Positions 45,488-55,211 of a stretch of DNA of 64,000 nucleotides are shown here, piece after piece. Below the pieces are notes generated by a model. That model was given only the letters and a program-made list of their open reading frames with translations. It searched no databases and was not told the origin of the DNA. Position numbers and translations under genes: made by a program. Each line of letters starts with the position of its first letter. Position 1 is the stretch's first letter. Source of the DNA: Spartobacteria bacterium UBA695 (GTDB taxonomy: Bacteria > Verrucomicrobiota > Verrucomicrobiia > Chthoniobacterales > Chthoniobacteraceae); NCBI GenBank assembly GCA_002298145.1, contig DBMP01000029.1, positions 186,001 to 250,000 on the forward strand. The letters run 5' to 3'.

Positions 45488-47080
45488 TTAGAGCATAACC
45501 GCCTTGGCCGACTTGATGTCCGGCAGCGCGAGGAGCGCGTCGAGGACCTCCTTGTTCGGGAGCGAGTCGAGGTTGAGCACCGTGAGAGCTTCGCCACCGG
45601 CCTGGTTACGGGAAAGCGACATGCCCGCGATGTTGATCTTGTGCTCCGCGAGCACCGAGCCGAAGTGGCCCACGATGCCGGGCACGTCGCGGTTCTCCAG
45701 AAGGAGGATCACGCCGAGCGGCTTCACTTCCACGAACCGGCCGTTGATCGTCACGATGCGGGCCTTGTTACCAAAGATCGTGCCAGCCACCGAGACGCTG
45801 GTCCCGTTGGTGCTGGCGGTCACTTCGATGACTTCGCTGAAGTCGCTCTTATTGGAGAGGCGCGTCTCGGAGGTCTTGAGGCCGAGGGTCTGCGCGAAGG
45901 AAGGGGCGTTGACGATGTTGACCTCGTTGCCACCGGCGGCTTTGAGGAAACCGGTCAGCACCGAGCGGCTCACCGGCGTCGTATTGACGTCGGCCATGTC
46001 GGCGCTGTAGGCGATGGTCAGTTTTTCGCTCCGCTTCGGGGCGATCTGCGAGAGGAACCGGCCCAGCTTGTCGCCCAGCTCGATCAAGCCCCCGATGGAG
46101 GCCAGCGTCTTGGCGTCGATGCTCGGCATGTTGACGGCGTTGCGGATTTCCCCTTCGAGTAGCGCGGCGCGGATGGATTGCGCCACTTCGATCCCGACGT
46201 TTTCCTGGGCTTCGAAGGTGGAAGCGCCAAGGTGCGGGGTAAGGACGACGTTTGGGAGATCGCGCAGCGGGTAATCGGCTGCGGGCGGCTCCGAATCATA
46301 GACGTCGATGGCAGCTCCGGCCACCTGCCCGCTCTTGAGGGCTTCGGCGAGCGCGTTGACGTCGATCAGGTCGCCACGGGCGGCGTTGATGACGCGGACG
46401 CCCTTCTTAAGCTTGGCGATGCGCTCGGCGTTGAGCATGTGATGCGTCTCCTCGGTGGAGGGCATGTGCAGCGTCACGAAATCGGCGCGGGGAAGAATGT
46501 CATCGAGGCTCTCGACGAGCTCCACCTGAAGGGCGGTGGCGCGGCTGGCGGAGAGGTACGGGTCGTAAGCGAGCACCGTCATGCCAAAGGCGAGGGCGCG
46601 CTTGGCGACCTCGGTGCCGATACGGCCCATGCCGATAATGGCGAGGGTCTTGCCGCGAAGCTCGATGCCTTCAAATTTTTTGCGGTCCCAGCCGCCGGAT
46701 TTAACCTTGGCACAGGCCTGCGGAATGTTGCGGGCCAAGGACATCATGAGCGAGAAGGCATGCTCAGCGGTGGAAACGGTGTTTCCGCCCGGCGTGTTCA
46801 TGACGATGATGCCGTGCTTGGTGGCGGCTTCGACATCCACATTATCCACCCCGACGCCCGCGCGACCAATCGCGCGGAGCTTGGAAGCGGCGGCGAGAAG
46901 CTTGGCGGTCGCCTTCGTCTGGCTGCGAACGACGAGACCGGAGAATTCACCGATGATTTCGATGAGCTGGTCCTCTTTGAGGCCAGTCTTCACGGTAACA
47001 TCGAGGGCTCCCCCCGCGGCGAGTTCGGCTACACCACGTTCGGAAATGGGATCGGCTACGAGAACTTTTGGGACTTCCAT
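45488..47080 (-). CDS. serA: D-3-phosphoglycerate dehydrogenase
   Basis: The 530-aa enzyme catalyses the first step of serine biosynthesis, 3-phosphoglycerate to 3-phosphohydroxypyruvate with NAD. Substrate and NAD domains are shown by GRAGVGVDNVDVEAATKHGI (about 72-91), the Rossmann motif IIGMGRIGTEVAKRA, and the catalytic His region LTPHLGASTFEAQENVG. The C-terminal third contains the ASB and ACT regulatory domains (LGVILLLENRDVPGIVGHFG, INIAGMSLSRNQAGGEAL). Its length matches type I SerA. It is the 3' gene of a minus-strand stretch, closed by a strong terminator. Confidence 0.95.
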   Translation of the reverse strand: MEVPKVLVADPISERGVAELAAGGALDVTVKTGLKEDQLIEIIGEFSGLVVRSQTKATAKLLAAASKLRAIGRAGVGVDNVDVEAATKHGIIVMNTPGGNTVSTAEHAFSLMMSLARNIPQACAKVKSGGWDRKKFEGIELRGKTLAIIGMGRIGTEVAKRALAFGMTVLAYDPYLSASRATALQVELVESLDDILPRADFVTLHMPSTEETHHMLNAERIAKLKKGVRVINAARGDLIDVNALAEALKSGQVAGAAIDVYDSEPPAADYPLRDLPNVVLTPHLGASTFEAQENVGIEVAQSIRAALLEGEIRNAVNMPSIDAKTLASIGGLIELGDKLGRFLSQIAPKRSEKLTIAYSADMADVNTTPVSRSVLTGFLKAAGGNEVNIVNAPSFAQTLGLKTSETRLSNKSDFSEVIEVTASTNGTSVSVAGTIFGNKARIVTINGRFVEVKPLGVILLLENRDVPGIVGHFGSVLAEHKINIAGMSLSRNQAGGEALTVLNLDSLPNKEVLDALLALPDIKSAKAVML

Positions 47081-47189
47081 AGGAAAGAAACGCCCAGAAT
47101 GATCGGCACGGGGACGCCCGGCAAGCAGAAAGAGAAAAGTCCGAGACTCAGAATGGCAAGAACTCCCCGATGTTCCAACATTCCACTCA

Positions 47190-47750
47190 CTAAACCGCCA
47201 CCATTTTCGGAGCCGACTCTTTTGTAAAAATCGCCCATTGGGCGAGGAAATGCATAATCTGGATGTCCTTTTTCCCGAGAAATTGGACTTGATCCAAATA
47301 AATAAGATGATTGTGGGGGCTGGTCCGCTTTTGGTTCAAATGAACCATTTCCAATAATTTTACGGCCCAGTCGAAGTGCGGCACCGGGGTGGTCAAAAAC
47401 AATTTGCCGCCGGGACGTAAGAGGGCGTGGCAGGCATCGAAACAATTAACGTGCTCCACCACTTCAAATGCAATAATGACGTCAAAGGAATCGGGTTGGA
47501 GTTCAAGCTTCTGCCAGTCAAGGATGCTGCCCACGACATCAGCTGGAGGAAAAAGATCGATGTCAGTGTATTTAACACCAGGGATGCTTTCGGCGGCTTC
47601 TTTGAACCATCGGCTTGCAGAACCAATCTCAAGAACTCGAGCGCCTTGCGGAATATTTGGCAAAAAATACCGAATCTTTTTCTCTTGGGCGATTCGTTGG
47701 ATGGGCAATGGTTTTGTCTGGCTCACTTTCACCATAGCCAAGATTATCAT
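47190..47750 (-). CDS. Class I SAM-dependent methyltransferase (186 aa)
   Basis: Motif I is GARVLEIGSASRWFKEA (about 36-52). Asp in YTDIDLFPPADV binds the SAM ribose, followed by motif IV FDVIIAFEVVEHVNC and LRPGGKLFLTTPVPHFDW. The length is at the short end for the family. I take ATG 47750, which has GGGGG eight bases upstream; an in-frame ATG at 47735 is an alternative. Substrate is unknown. Base composition and codons are clearly more AT-rich than the neighbours, suggesting a transferred gene. Confidence 0.8.
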   Translation of the reverse strand: MIILAMVKVSQTKPLPIQRIAQEKKIRYFLPNIPQGARVLEIGSASRWFKEAAESIPGVKYTDIDLFPPADVVGSILDWQKLELQPDSFDVIIAFEVVEHVNCFDACHALLRPGGKLFLTTPVPHFDWAVKLLEMVHLNQKRTSPHNHLIYLDQVQFLGKKDIQIMHFLAQWAIFTKESAPKMVAV

Positions 47751-47927
47751 CTATTCCCCCTACGCCTCAATACGGGACTGTAGGCGTTGCCGATATTTTC
47801 AGTAAGAAAAACGGCAATTCAACGAATTGTGGTTTTCACTTCTTGAAAAGTCAGCGCAACTCGGTTAACGAAACGGCGCGAGTCGTTTCCCTAATACGGC
47901 TCAGGGGCTCTTTTCGCGCGTTGATCT

Positions 47928-50597
47928 ATGTTTCGCACTTTAATCGGCAAAATCCATCCCACCGTATTCCTGAAGGCTGCCAAGGCGGCCTCGGGTACCG
48001 TTTCCGAAGACGAAAGCCGGCTCGTGGAGTTATGCCGCTGCACTCCGGAGGAAGCCGTTGCCCGCCTGGGAGTCACGGAACACGGCCTTTCGCCCGAAGC
48101 GGTGGAGGAAGCGCGCGACCATTATGGCCCGAACCTGCTGAGCCACAAGATCGAGAAAGGCGTCATCGGCGAACTCTTCCAGCGGTGTAAAAACCCGCTC
48201 GTCATCCAGTTGCTGGTGATCTGCATCGTCTGCCTTCTGCCGTGGACGTATGACCCCGTATCGGCCTCCATCGTTGGCGGGATGATCTTCCTCTCCGTCG
48301 TTCTGGCCTACGTCCAGGAAAAGCGCTCCAGCAAGGCGGTCGAAGAGCTGCAAGCCATGGTCCAGGCCGACTGCACTGTGGTGCGCGAAGGCGTGGAAAC
48401 CGACATCGCCATCGCCGATATTGTCCCGGGCGACATTGTCATCCTCAATGCCGGGGCCATCATCCCGGCGGATTTGCGGCTTCTCACCGCGAAAGACTTC
48501 TTCGTGAGCCAGTCCTCGCTGACTGGCGAATCCATGCCCGTGGAAAAATCCGCCGAAGCCGCGGAAGTCACCGGGCGCGGCCTCATCGAACTCCAGAACG
48601 CCTGCTTCCAGGGCAGCAACGTATTGAGCGGCTCGGCGCGCGGCGTCGTCGTCAACACCGGCAGCAAAACGCACTTCGGCGCGATCGCCGAGAAACTCGG
48701 CGGGGACCGTGTTCAGACCAGCTTCGACCGGGGCATCGCCGGGTTCACCTGGCTGATGATCCAGTTCATGGTCGTCATGGTCAGCGTGGTCTTCCTGATC
48801 ATCGGCATCACCAAGCACAACTGGACGGAAGCCCTGCTCTTTGGCCTCTCAGTGGCCGTCGGCCTCACGCCGGAAATGCTCCCCATGATCGTCACGGTGA
48901 ACCTTTCCAAGGGAGCCATGGCGATGTCGCGCAAGAAGGTGATCGTCAAGCGCCTCAACGCCATCCAGAACTTCGGGGCCATCGACATTCTCTGCACCGA
49001 CAAGACCGGCACGCTCACGCAAGACCGCGTCATCCTGGAGAAAGCCGTCGACGTGACCAACCGCGACAGCGAGGACGTCCTGCGCTACGCGTACATGAAC
49101 AGCTACTACCAGACCGGCCTGCGCAACCTGCTGGACCGTTCGGTACTCTCCCACACGGAACTCGACGTCGAGCGCAACTGCCGCAAGGTGGACGAAATCC
49201 CCTTCGACTTCCAGCGCAAGCGCATGAGCGTGGTGGTGGACTACGAGGGCGACCACGTCTTGATTTGCAAAGGGGCCGTCGAGGACATCTACAAGAGCTG
49301 TACGCACTACCAGGTGGACGACGAAGTCCACCTCATGATCGACCTCATCAAGAACGATCTGCTGGAGGAATACGAAGACCTTAGCCGCGACGGCTACCGC
49401 GTCCTGGGCATCGCCTACCGGGAATTTCCGCAAACCAAAACCACCTTCTCCGTCACCGACGAAAGCGACCTCATCCTCCTAGGCTACATCGCCTTCCTCG
49501 ACCCGCCCAAGGGCTCCGCGGCCACGGCCATCGCCCAGCTTAAGGAAGTCGGCGTCTCCACCAAGATCCTCACCGGCGACAACGCACTCGTCACCCGCAA
49601 GATCTGCAAAGACGTGGACCTCGCCGCCGGGGAAATCGTCACCGGCGACCTCCTCATCGGCCTCGACGAGGAAGCGCTCGGCGAACTGGCTGAAAAAACG
49701 ACCGTCTTCGCCCGCCTCTCCCCTTCGCAGAAAGAATCCATCATCGTGGCGCTGCAAAAGCGCGGCCACGTCATCGGCTACATGGGCGACGGCATCAACG
49801 ACGCCCCCTCCATGCGCGCCGCCGACGTCGGCATCTCGGTGGATACGGCGGTGGACGTCGCCAAGGAATCGGCCGACATCATCCTGCTGGAAAAAAGCCT
49901 CCTCGTCCTCGAAGACGGCATCCTCGAAGGCCGCAAAGTCTTCGGGAACATCATCAAGTACATCCGCATGGGGGCCAGCTCGAACTTTGGCAACATGTTC
50001 AGCGTCCTGGGCGGCGCGATCTTCCTGCCCTTCCTGCCAATGGCGCCCATCCAGGTGCTCGTCAACAACCTCCTCTACGACGCCTCGCAGGTTGGCATCC
50101 CGGCGGACTCGGTGGACCCCGAGTACCTAAAAACGCCGCGCCAGTGGAACATCGAAAACATCCGCCGTTTCATGATCTGGATCGGGCCGATGAGCTCCAT
50201 CTTTGACTACGCGACCTTTTTCCTAATGCTCTACTTCTTCAACTGCTGGCTCTTTAGCGACCCGGGCACCTCGCAGGAAATGAAGGACTACTACGAGAAA
50301 CTCTTCCACACCGGCTGGTTCGTGGAGTCGATCCTCACGCAGACCTTGATCGTGCACATCATCCGGACGAACAAGATCCCGTTCTTCCAGAGCATCGCCA
50401 GCCCGGCCCTGCTGCTGACCACCCTGGCCGTCATGGTCGCGGGCGGCTCGCTGCCGTACCTGAGGCTGGGCGAATACCTAGGGCTCGTCCCGCTGCCGGG
50501 CATCTACTGGGCGTGGATCGCCGGGTTCCTGATCGCCTACTCCGTGCTCACGCACTTCGTAAAGACCTTATTCCACAAGAAATACGGCATCGACTAA
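47928..50597 (+). CDS. mgtA: Magnesium-transporting P-type ATPase
   Basis: An 889-aa type IIIB P-ATPase. The phosphorylated Asp is D358 in CTDKTGTLTQDRV. TGES appears in LTGESMPVEKSAE, the ATP-binding KGAVEDIYKSC segment is in the N domain, and GDGINDAPSMRAADVGIS forms the hinge. Ten membrane helices are expected; the family signature MGASSNFGNMFSVLGG precedes helix 5. It imports Mg2+. The 177-nt leader (47751-47927) has no obvious M-box or MgtA leader that I can recognise, so regulation is unclear. Confidence 0.93.
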   Translation: MFRTLIGKIHPTVFLKAAKAASGTVSEDESRLVELCRCTPEEAVARLGVTEHGLSPEAVEEARDHYGPNLLSHKIEKGVIGELFQRCKNPLVIQLLVICIVCLLPWTYDPVSASIVGGMIFLSVVLAYVQEKRSSKAVEELQAMVQADCTVVREGVETDIAIADIVPGDIVILNAGAIIPADLRLLTAKDFFVSQSSLTGESMPVEKSAEAAEVTGRGLIELQNACFQGSNVLSGSARGVVVNTGSKTHFGAIAEKLGGDRVQTSFDRGIAGFTWLMIQFMVVMVSVVFLIIGITKHNWTEALLFGLSVAVGLTPEMLPMIVTVNLSKGAMAMSRKKVIVKRLNAIQNFGAIDILCTDKTGTLTQDRVILEKAVDVTNRDSEDVLRYAYMNSYYQTGLRNLLDRSVLSHTELDVERNCRKVDEIPFDFQRKRMSVVVDYEGDHVLICKGAVEDIYKSCTHYQVDDEVHLMIDLIKNDLLEEYEDLSRDGYRVLGIAYREFPQTKTTFSVTDESDLILLGYIAFLDPPKGSAATAIAQLKEVGVSTKILTGDNALVTRKICKDVDLAAGEIVTGDLLIGLDEEALGELAEKTTVFARLSPSQKESIIVALQKRGHVIGYMGDGINDAPSMRAADVGISVDTAVDVAKESADIILLEKSLLVLEDGILEGRKVFGNIIKYIRMGASSNFGNMFSVLGGAIFLPFLPMAPIQVLVNNLLYDASQVGIPADSVDPEYLKTPRQWNIENIRRFMIWIGPMSSIFDYATFFLMLYFFNCWLFSDPGTSQEMKDYYEKLFHTGWFVESILTQTLIVHIIRTNKIPFFQSIASPALLLTTLAVMVAGGSLPYLRLGEYLGLVPLPGIYWAWIAGFLIAYSVLTHFVKTLFHKKYGID

Positions 50598-50630
50598 CGG
50601 GCTAACAGGCTCCAGGCATCAGGCCCCCCT

Positions 50631-50747
50631 CGTTCACAATCTCCAGATTGGGAACGTCTTCTATCCGCGAATCTCTGATTCGTTCAGTACGGTTATGGAA
50701 TCAGAGATTCCCAGACACCGACGTTACGAATCTGGAGATTCGTAACG
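50631..50747. repeat. Cluster of four mini-hairpins (CTCYR-centre family)
   Basis: 50631-50656 (CGTTC...GAACG outer, CAAT/ATTG inner, centre CTCCAG), 50668-50682 (CGAAT/ATTCG, centre CTCTG), 50697-50711 (GGAAT/ATTCC, centre CAGAG) and 50722-50747 (12-bp arms starting CGTTACGAAT). The last two are the inverted form of the 26198-26254 composite. The cluster lies between the convergent mgtA and aroK genes. Confidence 0.85.
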
Positions 50748-50787
50748 AGAGCGAGAAGATCATCCGTCAAATCAAACGGCAACGGCC

Positions 50788-51357
50788 CTAAGAGCACCCA
50801 TACCGCTTGCAAGCCTCGGCGATAATCGCATCGGCGGCCTGCGTATGGGTCTTGTAGGTGGTATCCACCGTGAAATCAGCCGTCGCGTCGTAGAGCGGCG
50901 CACGCGAGGCCAGGAGCTGCGTCACCGTCTCGCGCGGATTCTCCGTATGCAGGAGCGGCCGCGCCCGATTGCGCGAAACCCGCTCGTAAATCACCTCTTC
51001 GGAGGCCGAAAGGAGCACCACAAACCCGAGTTCGTGCAGCAGCGGCACATTCCGGGGCTGCGTCACAATCCCCCCGCCCGTCGCGATCACCGCACGGCTG
51101 GCCCGCCGATCGCGGAGGAACTCCAGCGTGCGCGACTCGTAATCCCGGAACGCCCCCTCCCCCTTTTGCGCGAAAATCTCCGTGATCTGCATCCCCGCCG
51201 CCTCCACCACCAGCGCATCGGTATCCAGCAGTTGGAAACCGAGCTTCGTAGCCAGGATCCGGCCAATCGACGACTTACCGCTGCCCATGAAACCGATCAG
51301 GACAATATTGACGGCGGGCGCGGGAGGCAGAGCAGGGTTATTGGGTAAATCACTCAT
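50788..51357 (-). CDS. aroK: Shikimate kinase
   Basis: The 189-aa kinase phosphorylates shikimate in aromatic amino-acid synthesis. The P-loop is GFMGSGKSS (residues 22-30). The shikimate-binding Asp-Thr-Asp is in QLLDTDALVVEAAGM, GGG appears in VIATGGGIVTQPRN, and the LID has RNRARPLLHTENPRE. Normal length for AroK. It starts 88 nt from the divergent Sua5-type gene. Palindromic repeats lie between its 3' end and mgtA. Confidence 0.93.
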   Translation of the reverse strand: MSDLPNNPALPPAPAVNIVLIGFMGSGKSSIGRILATKLGFQLLDTDALVVEAAGMQITEIFAQKGEGAFRDYESRTLEFLRDRRASRAVIATGGGIVTQPRNVPLLHELGFVVLLSASEEVIYERVSRNRARPLLHTENPRETVTQLLASRAPLYDATADFTVDTTYKTHTQAADAIIAEACKRYGCS

Positions 51358-51445
51358 TCAGAAGGGGGCGAAGCGTAGGTCCTCGCCCCCCCCTCGTCAA
51401 TTCCGCTTCAAAAAGAGCCCCACAGAGAGTAGGGTCACCGTTCCT

Positions 51446-52429
51446 TTGAATACGCTCCTACTTCCAACCGACACCCCCGAGCAGCTCGCACACGCCGTGG
51501 CCGAGGCCTCGCGCTGCCTCGCCGCGGGGGACCCGGTCGGCCTGCCCACGGAAACCGTCTACGGGCTCGCCGCCGACGGCCTCTGCCCCGAGGCAGTCCT
51601 CAAAATCTACGAAGCCAAGGAACGCCCCTTTTTCGACCCGATGATCCTGCACCTGCCGGACCTCGCCTGGCGGGATCGCCTCACCGCCCCGCCCGCCTCC
51701 GACTGCCCGCTCATCGACGCCCTGACCGCCCGCTTCTGGCCCGGCCCGCTGACGATCGTGCTGCCCCGGCGCGAAATCGTCCCCGACATCGCCGCCAGCG
51801 GCCTGCCCACCGTGGCCCTGCGGATGCCCTCCCACCCGGTCTTCCAGGCCATCACGCGCGCCTTTGGCAGGCCGCTTGCCGCCCCAAGCGCCAACCGCTT
51901 TGGCCGCATCAGCCCCACCGCCGCCGCCCATGTGGTAAGCGAGCTTTCGGGCCGCATCCCGCTCGTCGTTGACGGCGGCCCCACCACCCACGGCGTGGAA
52001 TCCACCATCATCGCCGTGGCCGGGGGGAAAATCGAGATCCTGCGCAACGGCCCCGTCACCCGGGAGGAACTCGCCGCTTTTGCCGAAGTCACCGCCGCCG
52101 GAGCCGTCTCCAAGCCCGTCGCCCCGGGGCAATTGAAAAGCCACTACGCCCCGCGCACCCCCCTGCGCCTCAGCGAACACCCCGAGCCCGTCGCGGGCAA
52201 ACGCTGCGGCCTCATGGCGTGGAAGGCGGCGCTTCCCGGATTTGAGAAAGTCGAGCTGCTGGCCCCCGAGCGGGGCGACCTGCGCGAAGCCGCCTCACAC
52301 CTTTTCGCCGCCATGCGCCGCCTGGACGAAGCGGGCCTGGACCTGATCCTAGCCGAGCCGCTGCCCGAAACCGGCCTCGGCGCGGCCATCATGGACCGCC
52401 TGCGCAAAGCCGCGCACAACAACAGCTAA
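51446..52429 (+). CDS. Threonylcarbamoyl-AMP synthase (Sua5/TsaC family)
   Basis: I start at TTG 51446; the frame is open further upstream but runs antisense through aroK, and no ATG or GTG exists between. Family motifs: GLPTETVYGLAADG (about 32-45), KIYEAKERPFFDPMILHL (KR..P..), LRMPSHPVFQAI, and PLAAPSANRFGRISPT, which bind ATP and threonine. A C-terminal Sua5 domain (from about LKSHYAPRTPLRL) gives the two-domain length of 327 aa. It makes the t6A precursor for ANN-decoding tRNAs. The start is the least certain part. Confidence 0.9.
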   Translation: MNTLLLPTDTPEQLAHAVAEASRCLAAGDPVGLPTETVYGLAADGLCPEAVLKIYEAKERPFFDPMILHLPDLAWRDRLTAPPASDCPLIDALTARFWPGPLTIVLPRREIVPDIAASGLPTVALRMPSHPVFQAITRAFGRPLAAPSANRFGRISPTAAAHVVSELSGRIPLVVDGGPTTHGVESTIIAVAGGKIEILRNGPVTREELAAFAEVTAAGAVSKPVAPGQLKSHYAPRTPLRLSEHPEPVAGKRCGLMAWKAALPGFEKVELLAPERGDLREAASHLFAAMRRLDEAGLDLILAEPLPETGLGAAIMDRLRKAAHNNS

Positions 52430-52480
52430 AAGGAAATGCCGCCCGAATTTCCTCAAAAAGCTCCATTCCTCTCGCCTCGG

Positions 52481-52516
52481 GCCCAAACTCTATTTGGGCG
52501 CCCGCAACTCCATTGC
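52481..52516. repeat. Pair of mini-hairpins, second copy of type II composite
   Basis: 52481-52499 has arms GCCCAAA/TTTGGGC, centre CTCTA. 52504-52516 has arms GCAA/TTGC, centre CTCCA. It equals 45357-45401 except for a spacer 8 nt shorter. It lies upstream of murJ. Confidence 0.8.
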
Positions 52517-52596
52517 AGCTCTCCCATCTTTCGCGCCTTTTCGCGGCAAAAAATTTGCCACCCCGCCGCTTTGCGTGAACTCTTCCCCTTCCGCCG

Positions 52597-54243
52597 ATGA
52601 CACCCGATTCCCCGACCGCCTCCTCTAAATCCCAAAACCAGCTCAGCCGCAAGGCCGCGGGCGTCGTCGGGCTCGCCGTGGCGTGCAGCCGCGTCCTCGG
52701 GCTCGTGCGCGAGCTGGTTTTCGCCAAACTCTTCGGCGCCGGGTACCTGATGGACGTCTTCGTCACGTCGTTCCGTATTCCCAATCTCCTGCGCGATCTC
52801 TTCGCCGAAGGGGCCCTTTCCACCGCCTTCATCACCGTATTCTCAAAAAAAATCGCCACCGAGGGCGACCACTCCGCCTGGGCGCTGGCCAACAAAATCG
52901 CCACCCTCACGGCCATCTTCATGAGCTTGGTGACGCTTCTGGGCATTCTCTTTGCGCCGCAACTCGTCAACCTCATCGCCGGAGGCTACAAGCCGGAAAA
53001 GACGGCAGCCATCCTCCAGCTCACGCAGATCATGTTCCCCTTCATCCTGCTCGTCTCCCTGGCGGCGCTGGTCATGGGGATGCTCAACGCCAAAAACATC
53101 TTCGGGATGCCCGCCATGGCATCGAGCTTCTTTAACCTCGGCTCGATCATCGGCGGCGTGACCATCGGCTGGTGGCTCGACCCCCACTTCGGCCCCCGGG
53201 CCCTGGTCGGCCTCGCCATCGGCACCTTGATCGGCGGCCTCTTGCAGCTCATCGTCCAGTTCCCCTCCCTACGCCACGTCGGCTTCCGCTTCCGGCCCGA
53301 CTTCTCCTGGCGCGACGACGGGGTGCGGCAAATTCTAACGCTGATGGGCCCCGCCGTCATCGCCGCCAGCGCGGTCCAGGTCAACGTAATGGTCAACACC
53401 AAGTTCGCCTCCTACATTGCGGGCGACGGCCCCGTGAGCTGGCTCAACGCCTCCTTTCGCCTCATGCAGCTCCCTCTGGGGATCTTCGGCGTGGCCGTCG
53501 GCACCGTCACCCTGCCCGTCATCTCCCGCTTCGCCGCCACCCGCGACCTGGGCGGCGTCCGCTCCACCCTCGGGCACGGCCTGCGGCTGGCCTTTTTCCT
53601 GACAATCCCCTGTGCCATCGGCCTCGTTTTCTTCGCCGAGCCGATCATCTCTCTGATATTTGAGAGAGGCCGCTTCCATTACAGCGACACCCTCCAAACC
53701 GCCGAGGCGCTGCGCTACTACGCCCTGGGCCTTGTCGCCTACTCGGGTATCAAGGTCATCGCCCCCTGCTTCTACGCCCTGGATAAAAAGAATATGCCCA
53801 TGCTGGTCAGCTTTTTCTCGATTTTGACCAATTACGTCTTCAACCAGTTCTTCACCTTCAGCCTCCACCTCGGTCACCGGGGCCTGGCCCTCTCCACGAG
53901 CCTCGTCGCCATCCTCAACTTTGCCATCCTCTACGTCCTCATGGCCCGCCACATCGAGGGCCTGGAGACCAAGGCCCTCCTGCGCAGCTTCGCCAAGCTC
54001 GCGGCAGCCAGCGCCCCCCTCGCACTCGTCTGCATGGCTGCCCAGCACTGGGTTTTCCCCAACCTCGGGGCCATGGCCTTTCTCCCCAAGCTCATCGGGG
54101 TGGGGCTGACGATCGCCGTCGGCGCTGCCGTGTTCGGCGCCGGGGTTGCCCTCCTGAAGGTGGAAGAAATCGCCGACGTCATGGAAATGCTCCGAAGGAA
54201 GCTCGGCAAGTTTCGCCACCCTGGCACGGAGGCTGCTCGATAA
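52597..54243 (+). CDS. murJ: Lipid II flippase MurJ (MviN family)
   Basis: A 548-aa polytopic protein of the MOP superfamily with about 14 membrane helices. Typical N-terminal motifs are GLAVACSRVLGLVRELVFAK and FVTSFRIPNLLRDLFAEGAL (the RIPN-x-RxxxAEGA sequence of MurJ), with TAFITVFSKK following. The segment SFRLMQLPLGIFGVAVGTVT is also family-specific. It flips lipid-linked peptidoglycan precursors across the inner membrane and is usually essential. The next gene starts 82 nt downstream. Confidence 0.95.
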   Translation: MTPDSPTASSKSQNQLSRKAAGVVGLAVACSRVLGLVRELVFAKLFGAGYLMDVFVTSFRIPNLLRDLFAEGALSTAFITVFSKKIATEGDHSAWALANKIATLTAIFMSLVTLLGILFAPQLVNLIAGGYKPEKTAAILQLTQIMFPFILLVSLAALVMGMLNAKNIFGMPAMASSFFNLGSIIGGVTIGWWLDPHFGPRALVGLAIGTLIGGLLQLIVQFPSLRHVGFRFRPDFSWRDDGVRQILTLMGPAVIAASAVQVNVMVNTKFASYIAGDGPVSWLNASFRLMQLPLGIFGVAVGTVTLPVISRFAATRDLGGVRSTLGHGLRLAFFLTIPCAIGLVFFAEPIISLIFERGRFHYSDTLQTAEALRYYALGLVAYSGIKVIAPCFYALDKKNMPMLVSFFSILTNYVFNQFFTFSLHLGHRGLALSTSLVAILNFAILYVLMARHIEGLETKALLRSFAKLAAASAPLALVCMAAQHWVFPNLGAMAFLPKLIGVGLTIAVGAAVFGAGVALLKVEEIADVMEMLRRKLGKFRHPGTEAAR

Positions 54244-54325
54244 GGTTCACCCCATTGGAAGACCGAAATCGGGAAAGGACTTTACCCAGAACTCTCTTTT
54301 GACTAAAACATCACGAATTCACCCC

Positions 54326-55198
54326 ATGAGCGCCCGCCGTCTCCATATCCTGTTTGGGTTTTGCCTTGTGGCGCTCACCGCGCCGCTGGGGCATTCTCAA
54401 TCCGCCAACGGCGACTTTAATAAGTACGCCCAGAAACTCCGGGAAAACGCCCTCCTAAAGATGGAGCCGACCGTCCAGGTCCAGACCTCCACCTCCTCGC
54501 AGCAGGCCCAGGTCCAGCCCATGGGAACCAGCACCATCAGCCGCGTCGGCTCGTTCTTCGGCCTCGGCAGCCGCTACCCCTGGAAGCTCAACATCGTCAC
54601 CACCGTTTTCTGGATCGGCGAAGGCACCACCGCCCGCAACCCCACGCCCAACCGCTCCAGCTCCTGGGACCCCAACTGGATGGGCAAATACGGCGGCGTC
54701 GACACCCCCGAGCGCCGCGACGGCTTCCTGCCCGTCGGCTTCATCCCCGGCCAGAACCCCTTCTACTGCGCGCTGCCCTATAACGACGTCACCCGCGGCA
54801 CCACCAAACCGGAAGCCTCATTCGTCATCCCCTGGTTCCGCCAGGAGTTTCAGCGGCCCGGCCAGTCCGTCTGCAAAGGCCGCTGGCTGGCCATCCGCCA
54901 CGGCAACCGCGTCGCCTACGCCCAGTGGGAAGATTGCGGCCCCTTCCGCACCGACCATTGGCAGTACGTCTTCGGCAAAGAACTGCCCAAGCCGAACATC
55001 AACAATGGCGCGGGCCTCGACATCTCGCCCGCCGTGCGCGATTACCTCGGCATCAACGGCATCACCGACGTGTGCGACTGGAAGTTCGTCGACTTCTCGG
55101 AAGTCCCCAACGGCCCCTGGGCCCGCTTCGGCGACAACAACACCTTCGTCATGAACGCGCGGCGCACCACCGAGCGCGTGGCCAGCGGGAAGCAGTAG
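54326..55198 (+). CDS. Secreted double-psi beta-barrel-like protein (290 aa)
   Basis: ATG 54326 gives MSARRLHILFGFCLVALTAP then LGHSQ, a signal peptide; a TTG 27 nt upstream is less likely. The mature protein begins with a helical, Gln-rich part (ALLKMEPTVQVQTSTSSQQ). Its C-terminal half carries a barrel-like pattern: RHGNRVAYAQWEDCGPFRTD, then NINNGAGLDISPAVRDYLGI and DWKFVDFSEVPNGPWARFG. It resembles the double-psi barrel of RlpA-like proteins (Gly-Pro, then L-D-I/L-S-x-A). Function unknown; cell-wall binding is inferred. It precedes holB by 13 nt. Confidence 0.65.
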   Translation: MSARRLHILFGFCLVALTAPLGHSQSANGDFNKYAQKLRENALLKMEPTVQVQTSTSSQQAQVQPMGTSTISRVGSFFGLGSRYPWKLNIVTTVFWIGEGTTARNPTPNRSSSWDPNWMGKYGGVDTPERRDGFLPVGFIPGQNPFYCALPYNDVTRGTTKPEASFVIPWFRQEFQRPGQSVCKGRWLAIRHGNRVAYAQWEDCGPFRTDHWQYVFGKELPKPNINNGAGLDISPAVRDYLGINGITDVCDWKFVDFSEVPNGPWARFGDNNTFVMNARRTTERVASGKQ

Positions 55199-55211
55199 AG
55201 CAGAACCCCCG

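Noticed and set aside
47751..47927. Mg2+ riboswitch (M-box) upstream of mgtA
   Set aside because: I could not identify the conserved M-box helices; a covariance search would be needed.
51182..51445. Upstream part of the Sua5-type reading frame overlapping aroK
   Set aside because: It is antisense to the aroK P-loop region and lacks family similarity; homology starts near the TTG at 51446.
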